Part shown: positions 1-9,432 of the stretch, in pieces
Layout: every line of letters begins with the position of its first letter
How positions within the stretch are numbered: position 1 is the stretch's first letter
Source of the DNA: Bifidobacteriaceae bacterium
GTDB taxonomy: Bacteria > Actinomycetota > Actinomycetes > Actinomycetales > WQXJ01
Length of the DNA: 41,820 nucleotides
Assembly (NCBI GenBank): GCA_031279575.1
Contig: JAITIG010000052.1
Location: 1-41,820, forward strand
Reading direction: 5' to 3'
Translations under genes and position numbers: made by a program
Notes under the pieces: generated by a model
The model's input: only the letters and a program-made list of their open reading frames with translations
Database searches by the model: none
Told to the model about the DNA's origin: nothing

Positions 1-294
1 GCGCCACCGGCGCGGGGCGGCGGGCCCGGTTGCCTGGGGGCGGGCGGGGGGCGCGGGGGGGGGGCGGGCGGGTGCAGGGGGGTAGGCGGGGTTGGCTGCG
101 GGGCGGCGGCATCGTTCGCTTGGCGGCGGCGGGCGGCGCGGGCGGCGGCCGTGCCGGAGCCGGGGGGAGCGGCGCCTGGGGAGCGGGGCGGCGGCATCGT
201 TCGCTTGGCGGCGGCGGGCGGGGGTGTCTCGGCCGCGGCGGGTCTGGGACCGGGGCCTAGGGCAAAAGGGGCGGTTGGCGCCAGGATTGACCCC
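1..294. other. G-rich low-complexity region upstream of menG
   Basis: No convincing gene is seen. The stretch is almost entirely G and C with strong G bias on the + strand and short GGCGG/GGGCG runs. Open frames here are by-products of the composition. It contains a 36-bp direct duplication (separate entry). The menG ribosome-binding site lies at its right end. The left edge of the window cuts it, so an upstream gene may end just outside. Confidence 0.6.
101..221. repeat. 36-bp direct repeat, two copies
   Basis: Bases 101-136 and 186-221 are identical over 36 bp (85 bp apart). Both start GGGCGGCGGCATCG and continue through TTCGCTTGGCGGCGGC. The duplicated unit holds the GGCATCG word that recurs in other repetitive parts of the window. 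No function is apparent; it may be a decayed tandem array in the menG leader. Confidence 0.85.
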
Positions 295-1014
295 GTGATT
301 GCCGCAGACCTGGCCAAGGAGCCTCAAACGGTGGCCAGGATGTTCGATGCGGTGGCCCCCAAATACGATTTGGCGGACTGCGTCATGACCCTGGGGCTGG
401 TGCATTGGTGGCGGCTGCGCGCCCGGCGCGCGCTGCGGCCGGCCCGGGGGGAAAGGATCTTGGACCTGGCGGCCGGCACCTGCACCTCCTCCATCGGGCC
501 GGCCCGGCGGGGGGCGGAGGTGGTGGCCTGCGACTTCTCGGAGGGGATGCTGCGCTGCGGCCGGCGCCGCCTGGGCCGGCTGGGGCGGCGGGTCTCGCTG
601 GTGGGCGGGGACGCCGCCAACCTGCCGTTCGCGGACCAAACCTTCGACAAGGTGGCCATCTGCTTCGGTTTGCGCAACGTGCAAGATGTGCCCCGCGCCC
701 TGGGGGAGATGCTGCGTGTCACCAAACCGGGCGGGCGCCTGGTGGTGTGCGAGTTCTCGCGCCCGGGATGGGCGCCGCTGCGCGCCCTCTACCGCTGGTA
801 TCTGTCCCGCCCGCTGCCGGCGCTGGCCTGCCTGGTGTCATCCAACCAGCCGGCCTACCGCTACCTGGCGGAGTCGATCTGGGCCTGGGCCGACCAGGCG
901 GAGCTGGAACGCCAAATCGAACTGGCGGGCTGGGTGGGCGCCGCGCACGCCGACGTGAACGGCGGCATCGTCGCCCTGCACACCGCCCGCGCGCCCTCCC
1001 GCCCGCCCAGTTGA
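295..1014 (+). CDS. menG: Demethylmenaquinone methyltransferase (MenG/UbiE family)
   Basis: This SAM-dependent methyltransferase converts demethylmenaquinol to menaquinol, the last step of menaquinone synthesis. I place the start at GTG 295, giving 239 aa, because AGGA at 283-286 sits 8 nt upstream and the N-terminus (VIAADLAKEPQTVARMFD) then aligns end to end with the short N-terminus of mycobacterial MenG. An upstream ATG at 151 would add 48 low-complexity residues. Visible motifs are the family segment MFDAVAPKYD (about residues 16-25), the SAM-binding LDLAAGT, the acidic VACDFSEGML, SFGLRN-like CFGLRNV, and EMLRVTKPGGRLVVCEFS near residue 150. It is convergent with hepT and functionally linked to the menJ-nuo-hepT block. 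Identity is secure; only the exact start is uncertain. Confidence 0.93.
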   Translation: MIAADLAKEPQTVARMFDAVAPKYDLADCVMTLGLVHWWRLRARRALRPARGERILDLAAGTCTSSIGPARRGAEVVACDFSEGMLRCGRRRLGRLGRRVSLVGGDAANLPFADQTFDKVAICFGLRNVQDVPRALGEMLRVTKPGGRLVVCEFSRPGWAPLRALYRWYLSRPLPALACLVSSNQPAYRYLAESIWAWADQAELERQIELAGWVGAAHADVNGGIVALHTARAPSRPPS

Positions 1015-1120
1015 ACAGCCGGCGGTCGTCGCGGAATCCGCACGTCAGCCAAACCGGCCCTGAATCGCCAGCCCGCCCGCGGCATCGCCCCTGTCAAGGC
1101 GCCGCCCCCCGTGGCGGGGG

Positions 1121-1735
1121 GCGAGGCTCTGACCAGCGCCGATGCCGCCGACCGGGCGGCCGGCCCCGCCCCCGCGTGGTCAAACTGCCTATAACGAGCC
1201 CAAACCGCCCGTTACAGGCAGTTTGACCGCCGGCCCGCCAAACCCGCCACGCGGGCCGGGGCTCTGACCAGGGACGATGCCGCCGACCGCGCGGCCGGCC
1301 CCGCCCCCCGCGTGGTCAAACTGCCTATAACGAGGCAAAACCGGCCGTTACAGGCAGTTTGACCACGGCCCCGCCAAACCCGCCACAGGGGCCGGGGCTC
1401 TGACCAGGGACTATGCCGCCGGGTTCGGCGCCGGCATCGGCCGCCGCGTGGTCAAACTGCCTATAACGAGGCCAAACCGGCCGTTACAGGCAGTTTGTCC
1501 ACCGGCCCACCAGGCCCGCCACGGGGGGCGAGGCTCTGACCAGGGCCGATGCCGCCGACCGCGCCGCCGGCATCGGCCCCCGCGTGGTCAAACTGCCTAT
1601 AACGAGACCAAACCGGCCGTTACAGGCAGTTTGGCCACGGGCCCACCAGGCCCGCCACGGGGGGCGGGGCTCTGACCTGGGACTATGCCACGGGGGGCGG
1701 GGCTCTGACCTGGGACTATGCTGCGGGGCGGGCGG
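1121..1735. repeat. 136-bp tandem array, four units each with a long inverted repeat
   Basis: Four 51-bp inverted repeats lie at 1178-1228, 1314-1364, 1450-1500 and 1586-1636, spaced exactly 136 bp apart. Each has a left arm GGTCAAACTGCCTATAACG and a right arm CGTTACAGGCAGTTTGACC around a 13-nt centre; the right arms of copies 3 and 4 have drifted at their last four bases. Between them a conserved GCTCTGACCAGGGA..ATGCCGCC segment recurs (starts 1126, 1261, 1397, 1533, 1669), with a truncated extra copy near 1702. The array fills the 734-bp gap between convergent menG and hepT, so it needs no promoter role. The single arm mismatch is A-C in a + transcript but G-U in a - transcript, so the hairpins pair better in RNA reading out of hepT. 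No T-tract follows, so it is not a classical intrinsic terminator. Confidence 0.9.
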
Positions 1736-1748
1736 GGTGGGCGGGGGG

Positions 1749-2768
1749 TCAGGCCAGGCGGCGGACGAAGAGGTCGGCGACCTGCGCCAGGGAGGTTTTG
1801 ACCGGGCCGTCGGGGACGGCCGCCAGGCAGGCCAGGGCCCGGTCGGCCCAGGCGCGGGCAACACCGCGGGCCTGGTCCAAGGCGGGATTGGCGCACAAGC
1901 TCGCCACCACCTGCGCCAGGGCCGCATCCTGGCTCAAGTCGCCGCCGATGGCCCGCGCCAAGGCCACATCCGGCGAATCCGCCCGGCCCTCGGCCAAGGC
2001 GCGCCGGGCGGCCGCCTCGACCAGCAGACCGGGCATGGTTGGCACCCCCTCGCGCAGGTCGGTGCCAGGGGTTTTGCCGGTCACCTGCGCCGGGGAGGTC
2101 AAATCGATGATGTCGTCCGCCAGCTGGAAAGCAATCCCCAGCGCCTCGGCGTAAGCCGTCACCGCCTCCACCACCTCGCCCGGGGCGCCGCCCAACATGG
2201 CCCCAAACCGGGCCGAGGTGGCGATCAGCGCGCCGGTCTTGTCCGCCAGCACCCCCAAATGGAACTCGACCGGGTCATCGCCCGCCCCCGGCCCGCGGGT
2301 CTCGTGGATCTGCCCCAGGCACAGCCGCTCAAAGGTTTCCGCCTGCAAACGCACAATCTCGGCCCCCAAACCGGACACAATCTGCGAAGCGCGGGCAAAC
2401 AGCAGGTCCCCGGTCAAAATAGCCACCGTGGGGCCGTAAACCTCATGGGCGGCCGGGCTGCCGCGCCTCAGCGGCGAATTGTCCATCACGTCGTCGTGGT
2501 ACAAGGAGGCCAGGTGGGTCAGCTCGACCACAGCGGCGGCATCCACCACCGCCGGGTTGACACCGCCCCCCAGGTGGGAGGCCAGCAAGGTCAGCAAAGG
2601 GCGCAACCGTTTGCCGCCGGCTCGCAGCAGATGGGCGGCGGCCGCCTCAACCCACTGCTCCGGCCCCGCCACCGCCTGGTTCAACCGGTCTTCCACCTGG
2701 GCCAGGCCGCGCGCCACCGACGCCTCCAACGCCGGGTCCGGCAACGCGAAAGCGAGTGCGGCAGCCAT
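1749..2768 (-). CDS. Long-chain polyprenyl diphosphate synthase (menaquinone side chain)
   Basis: This 339-aa all-alpha trans-prenyltransferase condenses isopentenyl diphosphate onto an allylic primer to build the menaquinone tail. Both aspartate-rich motifs are present: DDVMD at residues 92-96 (first, FARM) and DDIID at 218-222 (second, SARM). GGKRLRP at 51-57 binds diphosphate, and GTDLREG follows the second motif. Family resemblance is to HepT/GrcC/IspB-type synthases; chain length cannot be read reliably. It is the last gene of the nuo block, 68 bp after nuoN, with an intervening hairpin and a purine-rich GAAGGGA ribosome-binding site before ATG 2768. Placement next to nuo and opposite menG supports a respiratory quinone role over other prenyl products. 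Confidence 0.92.
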   Translation of the reverse strand: MAAALAFALPDPALEASVARGLAQVEDRLNQAVAGPEQWVEAAAAHLLRAGGKRLRPLLTLLASHLGGGVNPAVVDAAAVVELTHLASLYHDDVMDNSPLRRGSPAAHEVYGPTVAILTGDLLFARASQIVSGLGAEIVRLQAETFERLCLGQIHETRGPGAGDDPVEFHLGVLADKTGALIATSARFGAMLGGAPGEVVEAVTAYAEALGIAFQLADDIIDLTSPAQVTGKTPGTDLREGVPTMPGLLVEAAARRALAEGRADSPDVALARAIGGDLSQDAALAQVVASLCANPALDQARGVARAWADRALACLAAVPDGPVKTSLAQVADLFVRRLA

Positions 2769-2795
2769 GTCTTCCCTTCGTTTGACGCGGCGGCC

Positions 2796-2812
2796 GGCGC
2801 TGCCTCAGCGCC
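2796..2812 (-). promoter_or_regulatory. Hairpin between nuoN and hepT
   Basis: GGCGCTG (2796-2802) and CAGCGCC (2806-2812) form a perfect 7-bp stem with a 3-nt loop in the 68-bp nuoN-hepT spacer. No U-tract follows on the - strand. It could be a partial terminator or an RNA processing/stability element that sets hepT expression relative to nuo; this is inference. Confidence 0.4.
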
Positions 2813-2836
2813 ACCCGCCAAATATGCCTTCAGCTG

Positions 2837-4453
2837 TCAGGGCAGCAGCAGCAGACTCAGCTCTGAAGTGAAGTTCAGGAACCAACCGGGTGCCACACCC
2901 AACACCAAAGTAAAGGCCAAAGACAGGAAAACGGCAATTTGAGTCAAACCAAGGGTGCGCACGCCAATCCCGGCGCCTTGCGGCAAGGGGCCGCCGCCGG
3001 GCCAGGCGCCGGCCTTGTCCCCGCCGAAGAACATGGCCACAATCACCCGGGCGTAGAAGAACGCGGCCGCCGCCGAGCAGGCCAAACCCACCACCGCCAG
3101 CACCTCCCCGCCAGAGCCAAAAGCGGCCGCGAAGACGGCGAACTTGCCCACAAACCCGGCCGTCAGCGGAATCCCGGCGAAGCTGAGCAGGAACACCGCG
3201 AACACCCCGGCCAGCAGCGGCGACCGTTTGCCCAGCCCGCGCCACTGGTCCAACCCGGTCGCCTCGCCGCGCATGTGGCCCTCCGAGTCGACCTCCCGCA
3301 CCAGCGCGATCAGCCCAAACCCGCCCACCGTGGCAACGCCGTAGGTGAACAGGTAGAACAGCGAACCGGACAGCCCCGCCTCGGTGAAGCTGGCCACTCC
3401 GGTCAAAATGAACCCCGCGTGGGCGATGGCGGAATAGGCCAGCAGCCGTTTGACGTCCCGCTGCACCAAGCCCACCACGGTTCCCACCACCATGGTCATG
3501 ATCGCCACAGTCCAAAGCACGGGCGTCAGATCCCAGGCCAAATCCGGCGTCACGGCGTAGAGCACGCGCAGCAGCGCGCCAAAGGCGGCGATCTTGGTGC
3601 AAGCGGCCATGAACCCGGTGATCGGCGTGGGCGCGCCCTGGTAGACATCCGGCGTCCAAGAGTGGAACGGCACCGCCCCAACTTTGAACAGCAGCCCCAC
3701 CAGGACCAACACCACGCCCACAATCAGGATGCCGTTCAACTCCACGCCCTCGCGGATGGTCTCTGCGATCCCATGCAGGTTGAGCGTGCCGGTGGCGCCG
3801 TACACCCAGGCCGCCCCAAACAGGAAGAAAGCCGAGGCGAAGGCCCCCAGCAGGAAGTATTTCAGCGACGCCTCCTGCGACAGCAACCGCCGATGCCGCG
3901 CCATCCCGCTCAGCAGGTAGAGCGGCAGCGACAGCACCTCCAGCGCCACAAACATGGTGATCAGGTCCCCGGCGGCGGGGAAGAGCATCATTCCGCCGGT
4001 GGCGAACAGCACCAGCGGGAAGACATCGGTTTGGCTCAACCCGGCCCGCCGCGCCTGGTCCTCATAGGCGGAGGCGGGCACAGCGGAGGCTTGGGGGGCG
4101 AAGGCGTCATCGCCCTGGACGGTTTTGTCGGCGATGACAAGCAGCCCCAGCAGCGCGCAAACGGTGATCCCCAGTTGCAGGTACACCGCCATCGGGTCGA
4201 TGGCGACGGCGCCGTTGGCGGCCATGAAGCTGGACTCGGCCGGCTCCATGGCGGCCCGCAGCGCCGCCAAACCGGCCCCCGCCACCGCCAGCAGGGCCAG
4301 CGGCACCTGGATCACCCGCCGGGCGGCGGGCGGCGCGAAGGCTTCAACCAAGGTCGCCAGGATGGCCGCCCCCAGCACTATCACCACTGGCAGCAGGCTG
4401 GACCACTCGATTTTGATCTCGGGGACGGCCGCCAGCACTGCGGTCCCGTTCAT
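2837..4453 (-). CDS. nuoN: NADH-quinone oxidoreductase subunit N
   Basis: Antiporter-like membrane subunit of complex I, one of the three Mrp-type proton channels. The 538-aa product has about 14 hydrophobic segments. Family marks include the FVALEVLSLPLYLL segment (conserved Glu in a membrane helix), LLFKVGAVPFHSWTPDVYQGAPT with the channel Lys and the PFHSW motif, and QRDVKRLLAYSAIAHAG. ATG 4453 overlaps the nuoM stop (ATGA), so translation is coupled. It is the last nuo gene; hepT follows. The loop after the third or fourth helix carries an insertion (about residues 113-140, rich in Ala/Asp/Gln) that could be lineage-specific. Identification is secure. Confidence 0.96.
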   Translation of the reverse strand: MNGTAVLAAVPEIKIEWSSLLPVVIVLGAAILATLVEAFAPPAARRVIQVPLALLAVAGAGLAALRAAMEPAESSFMAANGAVAIDPMAVYLQLGITVCALLGLLVIADKTVQGDDAFAPQASAVPASAYEDQARRAGLSQTDVFPLVLFATGGMMLFPAAGDLITMFVALEVLSLPLYLLSGMARHRRLLSQEASLKYFLLGAFASAFFLFGAAWVYGATGTLNLHGIAETIREGVELNGILIVGVVLVLVGLLFKVGAVPFHSWTPDVYQGAPTPITGFMAACTKIAAFGALLRVLYAVTPDLAWDLTPVLWTVAIMTMVVGTVVGLVQRDVKRLLAYSAIAHAGFILTGVASFTEAGLSGSLFYLFTYGVATVGGFGLIALVREVDSEGHMRGEATGLDQWRGLGKRSPLLAGVFAVFLLSFAGIPLTAGFVGKFAVFAAAFGSGGEVLAVVGLACSAAAAFFYARVIVAMFFGGDKAGAWPGGGPLPQGAGIGVRTLGLTQIAVFLSLAFTLVLGVAPGWFLNFTSELSLLLLP

Positions 4454-6009
4454 TGCGCGCCCCCTTCCGCCTCGGCCTGGTCAAGGGGCCAGGCCAAATC
4501 CGCCATGGCGCGGGCCGGCCGGTCTGGTTCAACCACCTCGACTGTGGCCTTGGACGGCTCGCGCAGCAGGTCGATGGCCGGCGCGGGCGACAGGCCCAGC
4601 CACAGCATCAGCCCGATCAGCGGCCCCACGGCCCACAGCTCGTGCAGTTTGAGGTCGATGATGGGGCCCAGGTCCTCCGGCACCGGGCCGGTGAAGATCC
4701 TCTGGTAGGCGCCCAGAATGTAAAGCGCCGCCAGGACCACCCCCAGCGTGGACAAAAGAGCCCAGTTGGGCAACCTCTCGAAGGCGCCGGCCATGACCAT
4801 GAACTCCGAGACAAAGGTGGAGAACCCGGGCAGGGCCGCCGTCGACAGGCCAACCATCAGGAAGGTGCCCGCCAGCAGCGGCGTGACGCGTTGCAACCCC
4901 CGCCCGATGCCGAACATGTCCTGGCTGCCGCGCCGTTGGATCAAGAACCCGGCCAGCAGGAACAGCGCCCCGGTGGACAGCCCGTGGTTGACCATGTAGA
5001 AGTTGGCGCCAATCTCAGAGGTCGGGGTCAAAGCGAAGATGCCCAGCACAATGAACCCGAAGTGGGACACGGAGCTGTAGGCCACCAACCTGAGGATGTC
5101 TCTTTGGCCCAGCGCCAGCAACCCGCCCCACCAGATCGAGATCACCGCCAGGGTCGCTATAACCGGCGTGGCCCATTTGGCCGCGTCGGGGAACAGCGGC
5201 AGGCACAGTGTCACCATGCCGAAGGTCCCCACTTTGTCCAACACGCCCACCAGCAGCACGGAGGTGCCGGGTTTGGCGGCTTGGGCGGCATCGGGCAGCC
5301 AACTGTGGACTGGGAACATGGGCGCTTTGATGGCGAAGGCGGCGAAGAAGGAGAGGAACATCAGCCGCTCGGTGGACCCCGGGCCCCAGTCGTAGCCGAC
5401 CAGGTTGTCCACCATGAAGCCGTCGGGGCCGCCGGGGCCTTTGGTCCACACGGCGATCACCCCGCCCAGCATGATCAGCCCGCCCGCCAGCGAGTAGAGC
5501 AGGAACTTGGTGGCGGCCCGCCTGCGGCCCCGCCCGCCGAAGGAGCCGATCATGAAGTAGACCGGGATCAGCATGGCCTCAAACAGCAGGTAGAAGAAGA
5601 ACACGTCCCGGGCGGCGAACACGGCGATCATGAAGGATTCCAAGAACAGCACCAAGACGGCGTAGTTGGACTCCTTGGCGGGGGAGGATTGCTCGCCTCG
5701 GGCGGCGATCAGCACCACCGGCACCAGCACCGCTGAGAGCACCACCATCACCAGGCCGATGCCGTTGAGGCCGACAGCGTAGGAGACGCCGAAGCTGGGG
5801 ATCCACTCGTGGCGCTCGGCGAACTGGACGCCGCCAACCTCGAGGTCGAATTTGTTCGCCATCGCCAGCACGCCCACCAGCTCGGCCAGCGACCAGAGCA
5901 CCGCGATAGAGCGGGCGGAGCGCCGGGTGATGCTGGCGGTGAACCACAAGAACGCCCCGCCGATGGCCGGCGCAAAGATCAGCGTTGTGAGCCAGGGATA
6001 AGTCTGCAT
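4450..6009 (-). CDS. nuoM: NADH-quinone oxidoreductase subunit M
   Basis: Antiporter-like proton-pumping subunit of complex I. I choose ATG 6009 (519 aa, MQTYPWLTTLIFAP) because AGGA at 6016-6019 lies 6 nt upstream. A GTG at 6030 is in frame but would overlap nuoL and leave that Shine-Dalgarno inside the gene. Marks include FFYLLFEAMLIPVYFMIG (conserved membrane Glu), KAPMFPVHSWLPDAAQAAK with the channel Lys, LLVGVLDKVGTFG, and RLVAYSSVSHFGFI. About 14 transmembrane helices are expected and the hydrophobic pattern fits. It sits between nuoL (11-bp gap) and nuoN (4-bp overlap) in canonical order. Confidence 0.96.
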   Translation of the reverse strand: MQTYPWLTTLIFAPAIGGAFLWFTASITRRSARSIAVLWSLAELVGVLAMANKFDLEVGGVQFAERHEWIPSFGVSYAVGLNGIGLVMVVLSAVLVPVVLIAARGEQSSPAKESNYAVLVLFLESFMIAVFAARDVFFFYLLFEAMLIPVYFMIGSFGGRGRRRAATKFLLYSLAGGLIMLGGVIAVWTKGPGGPDGFMVDNLVGYDWGPGSTERLMFLSFFAAFAIKAPMFPVHSWLPDAAQAAKPGTSVLLVGVLDKVGTFGMVTLCLPLFPDAAKWATPVIATLAVISIWWGGLLALGQRDILRLVAYSSVSHFGFIVLGIFALTPTSEIGANFYMVNHGLSTGALFLLAGFLIQRRGSQDMFGIGRGLQRVTPLLAGTFLMVGLSTAALPGFSTFVSEFMVMAGAFERLPNWALLSTLGVVLAALYILGAYQRIFTGPVPEDLGPIIDLKLHELWAVGPLIGLMLWLGLSPAPAIDLLREPSKATVEVVEPDRPARAMADLAWPLDQAEAEGGAQ

Positions 6010-6020
6010 CGCCATTCCTC

Positions 6021-7985
6021 TCACATCCACACAGCCAGGACAATGGCGGTGAGCAGAATCACACCCGCCAACATGGTGGCCGCGTAGGACCGGGCGAAGC
6101 CGGTTTGCAGCCGGGCGGCCAAGCCGCCAACACTTTGCAGCAGCCAGGCCAAGCCGCGCACGGCGCCGTCAATGACGGCGTGGTCCGTTTTGGTGGCCGC
6201 ATTGACCAGGGCCTGGCCGGGCACCACCAGCAGGGCGTGGTTGAGCGTGTCCTGGTAGAGGTCCGCCCGGGCGGCCCGCACCAGGCCGTCCGCGGCCGGC
6301 GGCAACACCGGCACCACCGCTGTGGTCCGCCCGAAGCGCCGCCAAGCCAGCCACGCCCCGCCCACCACCAGGGCAAACGTCAAACCCATGATTAGGTAGG
6401 CGTTCAGGACTGGTTCGCCGTGGTGGCCTTCCACCAGGGCCGGCGCCAGGAACTGGTCGAACTTGACCACTGTCAGGATCAACCCCAGCGTGGCCGAGCC
6501 CAGGGCCAGCACAATCATGGGCACGGTCATCAGGGCTGGGCTTTCATGCGGGTGCTGGCCGCGGGTCCAGCGCGGCTGGCCTTGGAACACCATGAAGAAC
6601 AGGCGCGACATGTAGAACGAGGTCAGGCCCGCGCCCAACATGGCCACCAGGCCAAACACCCAGGCTTGCCAGGCCGCCCCGGCCGGGGCGACAAAGGCCT
6701 GCTCAATGATTTTGTCTTTGGAGAAGAAGCCGGCGAACGGCGGCACGCCCAGGATGGCCAGCCAGCCCATCATGAAGGTCAGCCAGGTGATCTTCATGTA
6801 TTTGCCCAGCCGGCCGAAGCGCCGCATGTCGACTTGGTCTTTCATGGCGTGCATCACCGACCCGGCCCCCAGGAACATCCCGGCTTTGAAGAAGCCGTGC
6901 GTCACCAGGTGCATGATGGCGAAGATCCCGCCCACCGGCCCCAGCCCGGCGGCCAGCATCATGTAGCCGATTTGGGACATGGTCGAGGCCGCCAGCGCCT
7001 TTTTCATATCGTCTTTGGCGCAGCCGACGATGGCGCCGTAGAGCAGCGTGATGGCGCCCACAATCAGCACCGCCAGCCGCGCGCTGGGCGCTTGGGCGAA
7101 GATTGGCCCGGACCGCACCACCAGGTAGACGCCGGCTGTGACCATGGTGGCGGCGTGGATCAGGGCGGAGACCGGGGTTGGGCCGGCCATGGCGTCCCCG
7201 AGCCAGGATTGGAGCGGGAATTGGGCGGATTTGCCGCAGGCCGCCAGCAGCAGCGCCAAACCGATCAGGCTGGCGGTGGCGGGGGTGGCCTGCGCCGCCT
7301 GGGCGTAGACCCCCTCGAAGGACAGGGTTTGGAACTGGGCAAACATGATCATCATGGCGATCAGCAGGCCCATGTCCCCCACCCGGTTGGCGATGAAGGC
7401 TTTTTTGGCTGCCACGGCGTAGTCCAAGCGCTGGTTCCAGAACCCGATCAGCAGGTAGGAGGCCAGGCCCACCCCCTCCCAGCCGACAAACAGCACCAGG
7501 TAGGAATTTGCCAGCACCAGCAGCAGCATGGCCGCCACAAAGAAGTTCAGGTAGGCGAAGAACCGCCGCCGGTCTGGGTCGTGGGCCATGTAGGCGACGG
7601 CGTAAAGGTGGATCAGCGTCCCCACAAACGTCACCAGCAGCACAAATGTCATTGACAACTGGTCGACTTGGAACCCGAGGTCGACGTTGAGGGCCTCGCC
7701 GGGCAGCCAGCTGAACCAGTTGACGGTGTAGCCGCGCTGGCCGGCGGGCCTTGCCAGCATGGCCGCGAACACCCAGATGGCCCACAGGCAGGAGGCGGCC
7801 GCGGCGCCTACGCCCAGCCAGTGGCCCCATTTGTCGGCCCGGCGCCCGGTCAGCAGCAGCACCGCCGCGCTCAGCAGCGGGATCGCCACCAGCGGCCAAG
7901 GCGTGGGGCCGAGGCCGCTGGCGGCGCCTGCCGCTTGCGGCGCCGCCGCCAGGCTGGCCAATGCGTTCAACACAGTGTGCGTCAT
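6021..7985 (-). CDS. nuoL: NADH-quinone oxidoreductase subunit L
   Basis: The distal antiporter-like subunit of complex I, 654 aa, with the long C-terminal part expected for the lateral helix that runs along the membrane arm. Seen motifs: [18 protein letters not shown] (conserved membrane Glu), [35 protein letters not shown], which includes the channel Lys and the [12 protein letters not shown] signature, and [12 protein letters not shown]. The ATG at 7985 lies 2 bp after the nuoK stop. The last ~120 residues include a hydrophilic amphipathic stretch and a final hydrophobic anchor. Length and motifs are normal for actinobacterial NuoL. Confidence 0.97.
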   Translation of the reverse strand: MTHTVLNALASLAAAPQAAGAASGLGPTPWPLVAIPLLSAAVLLLTGRRADKWGHWLGVGAAAASCLWAIWVFAAMLARPAGQRGYTVNWFSWLPGEALNVDLGFQVDQLSMTFVLLVTFVGTLIHLYAVAYMAHDPDRRRFFAYLNFFVAAMLLLVLANSYLVLFVGWEGVGLASYLLIGFWNQRLDYAVAAKKAFIANRVGDMGLLIAMMIMFAQFQTLSFEGVYAQAAQATPATASLIGLALLLAACGKSAQFPLQSWLGDAMAGPTPVSALIHAATMVTAGVYLVVRSGPIFAQAPSARLAVLIVGAITLLYGAIVGCAKDDMKKALAASTMSQIGYMMLAAGLGPVGGIFAIMHLVTHGFFKAGMFLGAGSVMHAMKDQVDMRRFGRLGKYMKITWLTFMMGWLAILGVPPFAGFFSKDKIIEQAFVAPAGAAWQAWVFGLVAMLGAGLTSFYMSRLFFMVFQGQPRWTRGQHPHESPALMTVPMIVLALGSATLGLILTVVKFDQFLAPALVEGHHGEPVLNAYLIMGLTFALVVGGAWLAWRRFGRTTAVVPVLPPAADGLVRAARADLYQDTLNHALLVVPGQALVNAATKTDHAVIDGAVRGLAWLLQSVGGLAARLQTGFARSYAATMLAGVILLTAIVLAVWM

Positions 7986-7987
7986 GG

Positions 7988-8287
7988 TCAGTGCCTCATC
8001 AGATTCTCGTCATCGACGCTGACTGTGCGCCTGGTGCGGAACAGGGACACGATGATGGCCAATCCCACCACCACCTCGGCGGCGGCGACAACCATCACAA
8101 AGAAGGCCGCCAATTGCCCGTCCAGGCCGCCCCACATGCGGGAGAAGGCGAGGAAGGCGAGGTTGGCCGCGTTCAGCATCAGCTCAATCCCCATGAAGAC
8201 GATGATCGAGTTGCGCCGCAGCAGCACGCTCGCCGCGCCGATGCCGAACAGCACGGACGCCAGCAGCAGATACGCGGTGATAGTCAC
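7988..8287 (-). CDS. nuoK: NADH-quinone oxidoreductase subunit K
   Basis: Small 99-aa membrane subunit of complex I with three transmembrane helices, homologous to MrpC. The two buried glutamates needed for proton transfer are visible: [18 protein letters not shown] (Glu in helix 2) and [13 protein letters not shown] (Glu in helix 3). The start is GTG 8287, overlapping the nuoJ stop as GTGA. It has none of the low-complexity extension seen on its upstream neighbour NuoJ. Confidence 0.96.
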   Translation of the reverse strand: MTITAYLLLASVLFGIGAASVLLRRNSIIVFMGIELMLNAANLAFLAFSRMWGGLDGQLAAFFVMVVAAAEVVVGLAIIVSLFRTRRTVSVDDENLMRH

Positions 8288-9432
8288 GCCGCGCCTCCTT
8301 TCTGGCCGCCGCCCCCGCCTCCGGGCGCCTCACCCGACCCGGCGCCCGGCGCGGCCGGCTTGGCGGCATCCGGCCCGGCATCCGCCGCGCCATCGGGCGC
8401 CTCACCTGAACCGGCGCCCGGCGCGGCCGGCTTGGCGGCCGGCTTGGCCGCGTCCGGCGCGGCATCGGGCGCCTCACCCGACCCGGCGCCCGGCGCGGCC
8501 GGCTTGGCGGCGTCCGGCCCGGCATCCGCCGCGGCATCGGGCGCCTCACCCGAACCGGCGCCCGGCGCGGCCGGCTTGGCGGCGTCCGGCCCGGCATCCG
8601 GCGCGGCATCGGGCGCCTCGCTGGACTCGGCTGGGGCTTGATCTGGGGGGGCGGCCGCGTCCGGGCGGCGGGCTGGCGGCGCCGCGCCCTCCAGCAGATC
8701 TTGCCTCACGCCCCGCAGGGTGTGGACCTGGCCGCGCATGCGCAGGGCGCTGGGCACCGACTCCTCGATCGCCTGGCCGTCTGCGTCCAGGGCGGGGATA
8801 TCGGCGGCGTTGTGGCGGGCGTAGCTGCCGGGGGCGGGCGGCGGGGCCAAACCCATCTTCTGGCTGACCCGCAGCGCCGCCATATCGGCCTGCGTCACCT
8901 TCTTGGCCAGGCGCACCCGGTGGGTCAGCACCACCGCGCCCATGGCCGCGATCACCAGCAGGCAGCCGGTCACCTCGAGCGTGAAGGGGTAGTCGGTGAA
9001 CAGCAGGTTGGCCACCGCGCCCGGGTTGTTCCCGGCCGAAGCCTCCTCCACGCCCACCACCCGGGTGAAGGTGGAGCGCAGCACCGCCCCGGCCAGCACC
9101 GCCACCAGCCCCAAGCTGAACAGCGCGCCCAGCCAGCGCTGGCCCCGGATGGTCTCAATGAACGAGTCTGAGATGTCGACCCCCACCAGCATCAGCACAA
9201 ACACGAACAGCATCATGATGGCGCCGGTGTAGACCACCACCTGGACCACGCCCAGGAACGGGGCGTCCAGCCCCACGTACAAGAAGGCCAGCCCCACCAT
9301 GGCCAGCATCACCGAGCAGGCCGTCACCACCGCCCGCTTGGCGAACAGCAGCGCCGAGGCGGCTATCACCACGATTGGCCCAACGGTCCAAAACAGGACC
9401 TGCTCGGCGGTGCTCATCACCAGTCCGCTCAT
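8284..9432 (-). CDS. nuoJ: NADH-quinone oxidoreductase subunit J with a repetitive C-terminal tail
   Basis: Membrane subunit of complex I next to NuoA and NuoK. The first ~170 residues hold the five hydrophobic helices, including the helix-3 segment [20 protein letters not shown] whose conserved Tyr/Gly patch participates in coupling. The protein is 382 aa, clearly longer than usual. From about residue 185 it is hydrophilic, and residues 273-368 are four 24-residue Ala/Pro/Gly/Asp-rich repeats, ending in a Gly-rich [12 protein letters not shown] tail. ATG 9432 overlaps the nuoI stop (ATGA); a second start at residue 6 (MSTAEQVLF) is possible. The tail would lie on the cytoplasmic side if the usual topology holds. 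Function of the tail is unknown. Confidence 0.94.
   Translation of the reverse strand: MSGLVMSTAEQVLFWTVGPIVVIAASALLFAKRAVVTACSVMLAMVGLAFLYVGLDAPFLGVVQVVVYTGAIMMLFVFVLMLVGVDISDSFIETIRGQRWLGALFSLGLVAVLAGAVLRSTFTRVVGVEEASAGNNPGAVANLLFTDYPFTLEVTGCLLVIAAMGAVVLTHRVRLAKKVTQADMAALRVSQKMGLAPPPAPGSYARHNAADIPALDADGQAIEESVPSALRMRGQVHTLRGVRQDLLEGAAPPARRPDAAAPPDQAPAESSEAPDAAPDAGPDAAKPAAPGAGSGEAPDAAADAGPDAAKPAAPGAGSGEAPDAAPDAAKPAAKPAAPGAGSGEAPDGAADAGPDAAKPAAPGAGSGEAPGGGGGGQKGGAA
8329..8616 (-). repeat. In-frame 72-bp x4 minisatellite in nuoJ
   Basis: Four 72-bp units encode four 24-residue repeats, each starting APD and ending in the shared segment AAPGAGSGE. Differences between units are single substitutions such as AAPDAG versus GAADAG, plus a KPAAKPAA variant in unit 3. 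Each DNA unit contains the GGCATCGGGC-like word found in other repeats here. In-frame length (multiple of 3) is preserved, so reading through to the stop is intact. Confidence 0.92.

Noticed and set aside
1121..1735. CRISPR-like regular repeats
   Set aside because: The conserved part covers most of the 136-bp unit, with no unique spacers of constant size and no cas genes nearby.
1584..4708. Long open frames on the + strand opposite hepT and nuoN
   Set aside because: They are Gln/His/Arg/Gly-rich, lack family features and mirror strongly supported - strand genes; typical antisense frames of very high-GC DNA.
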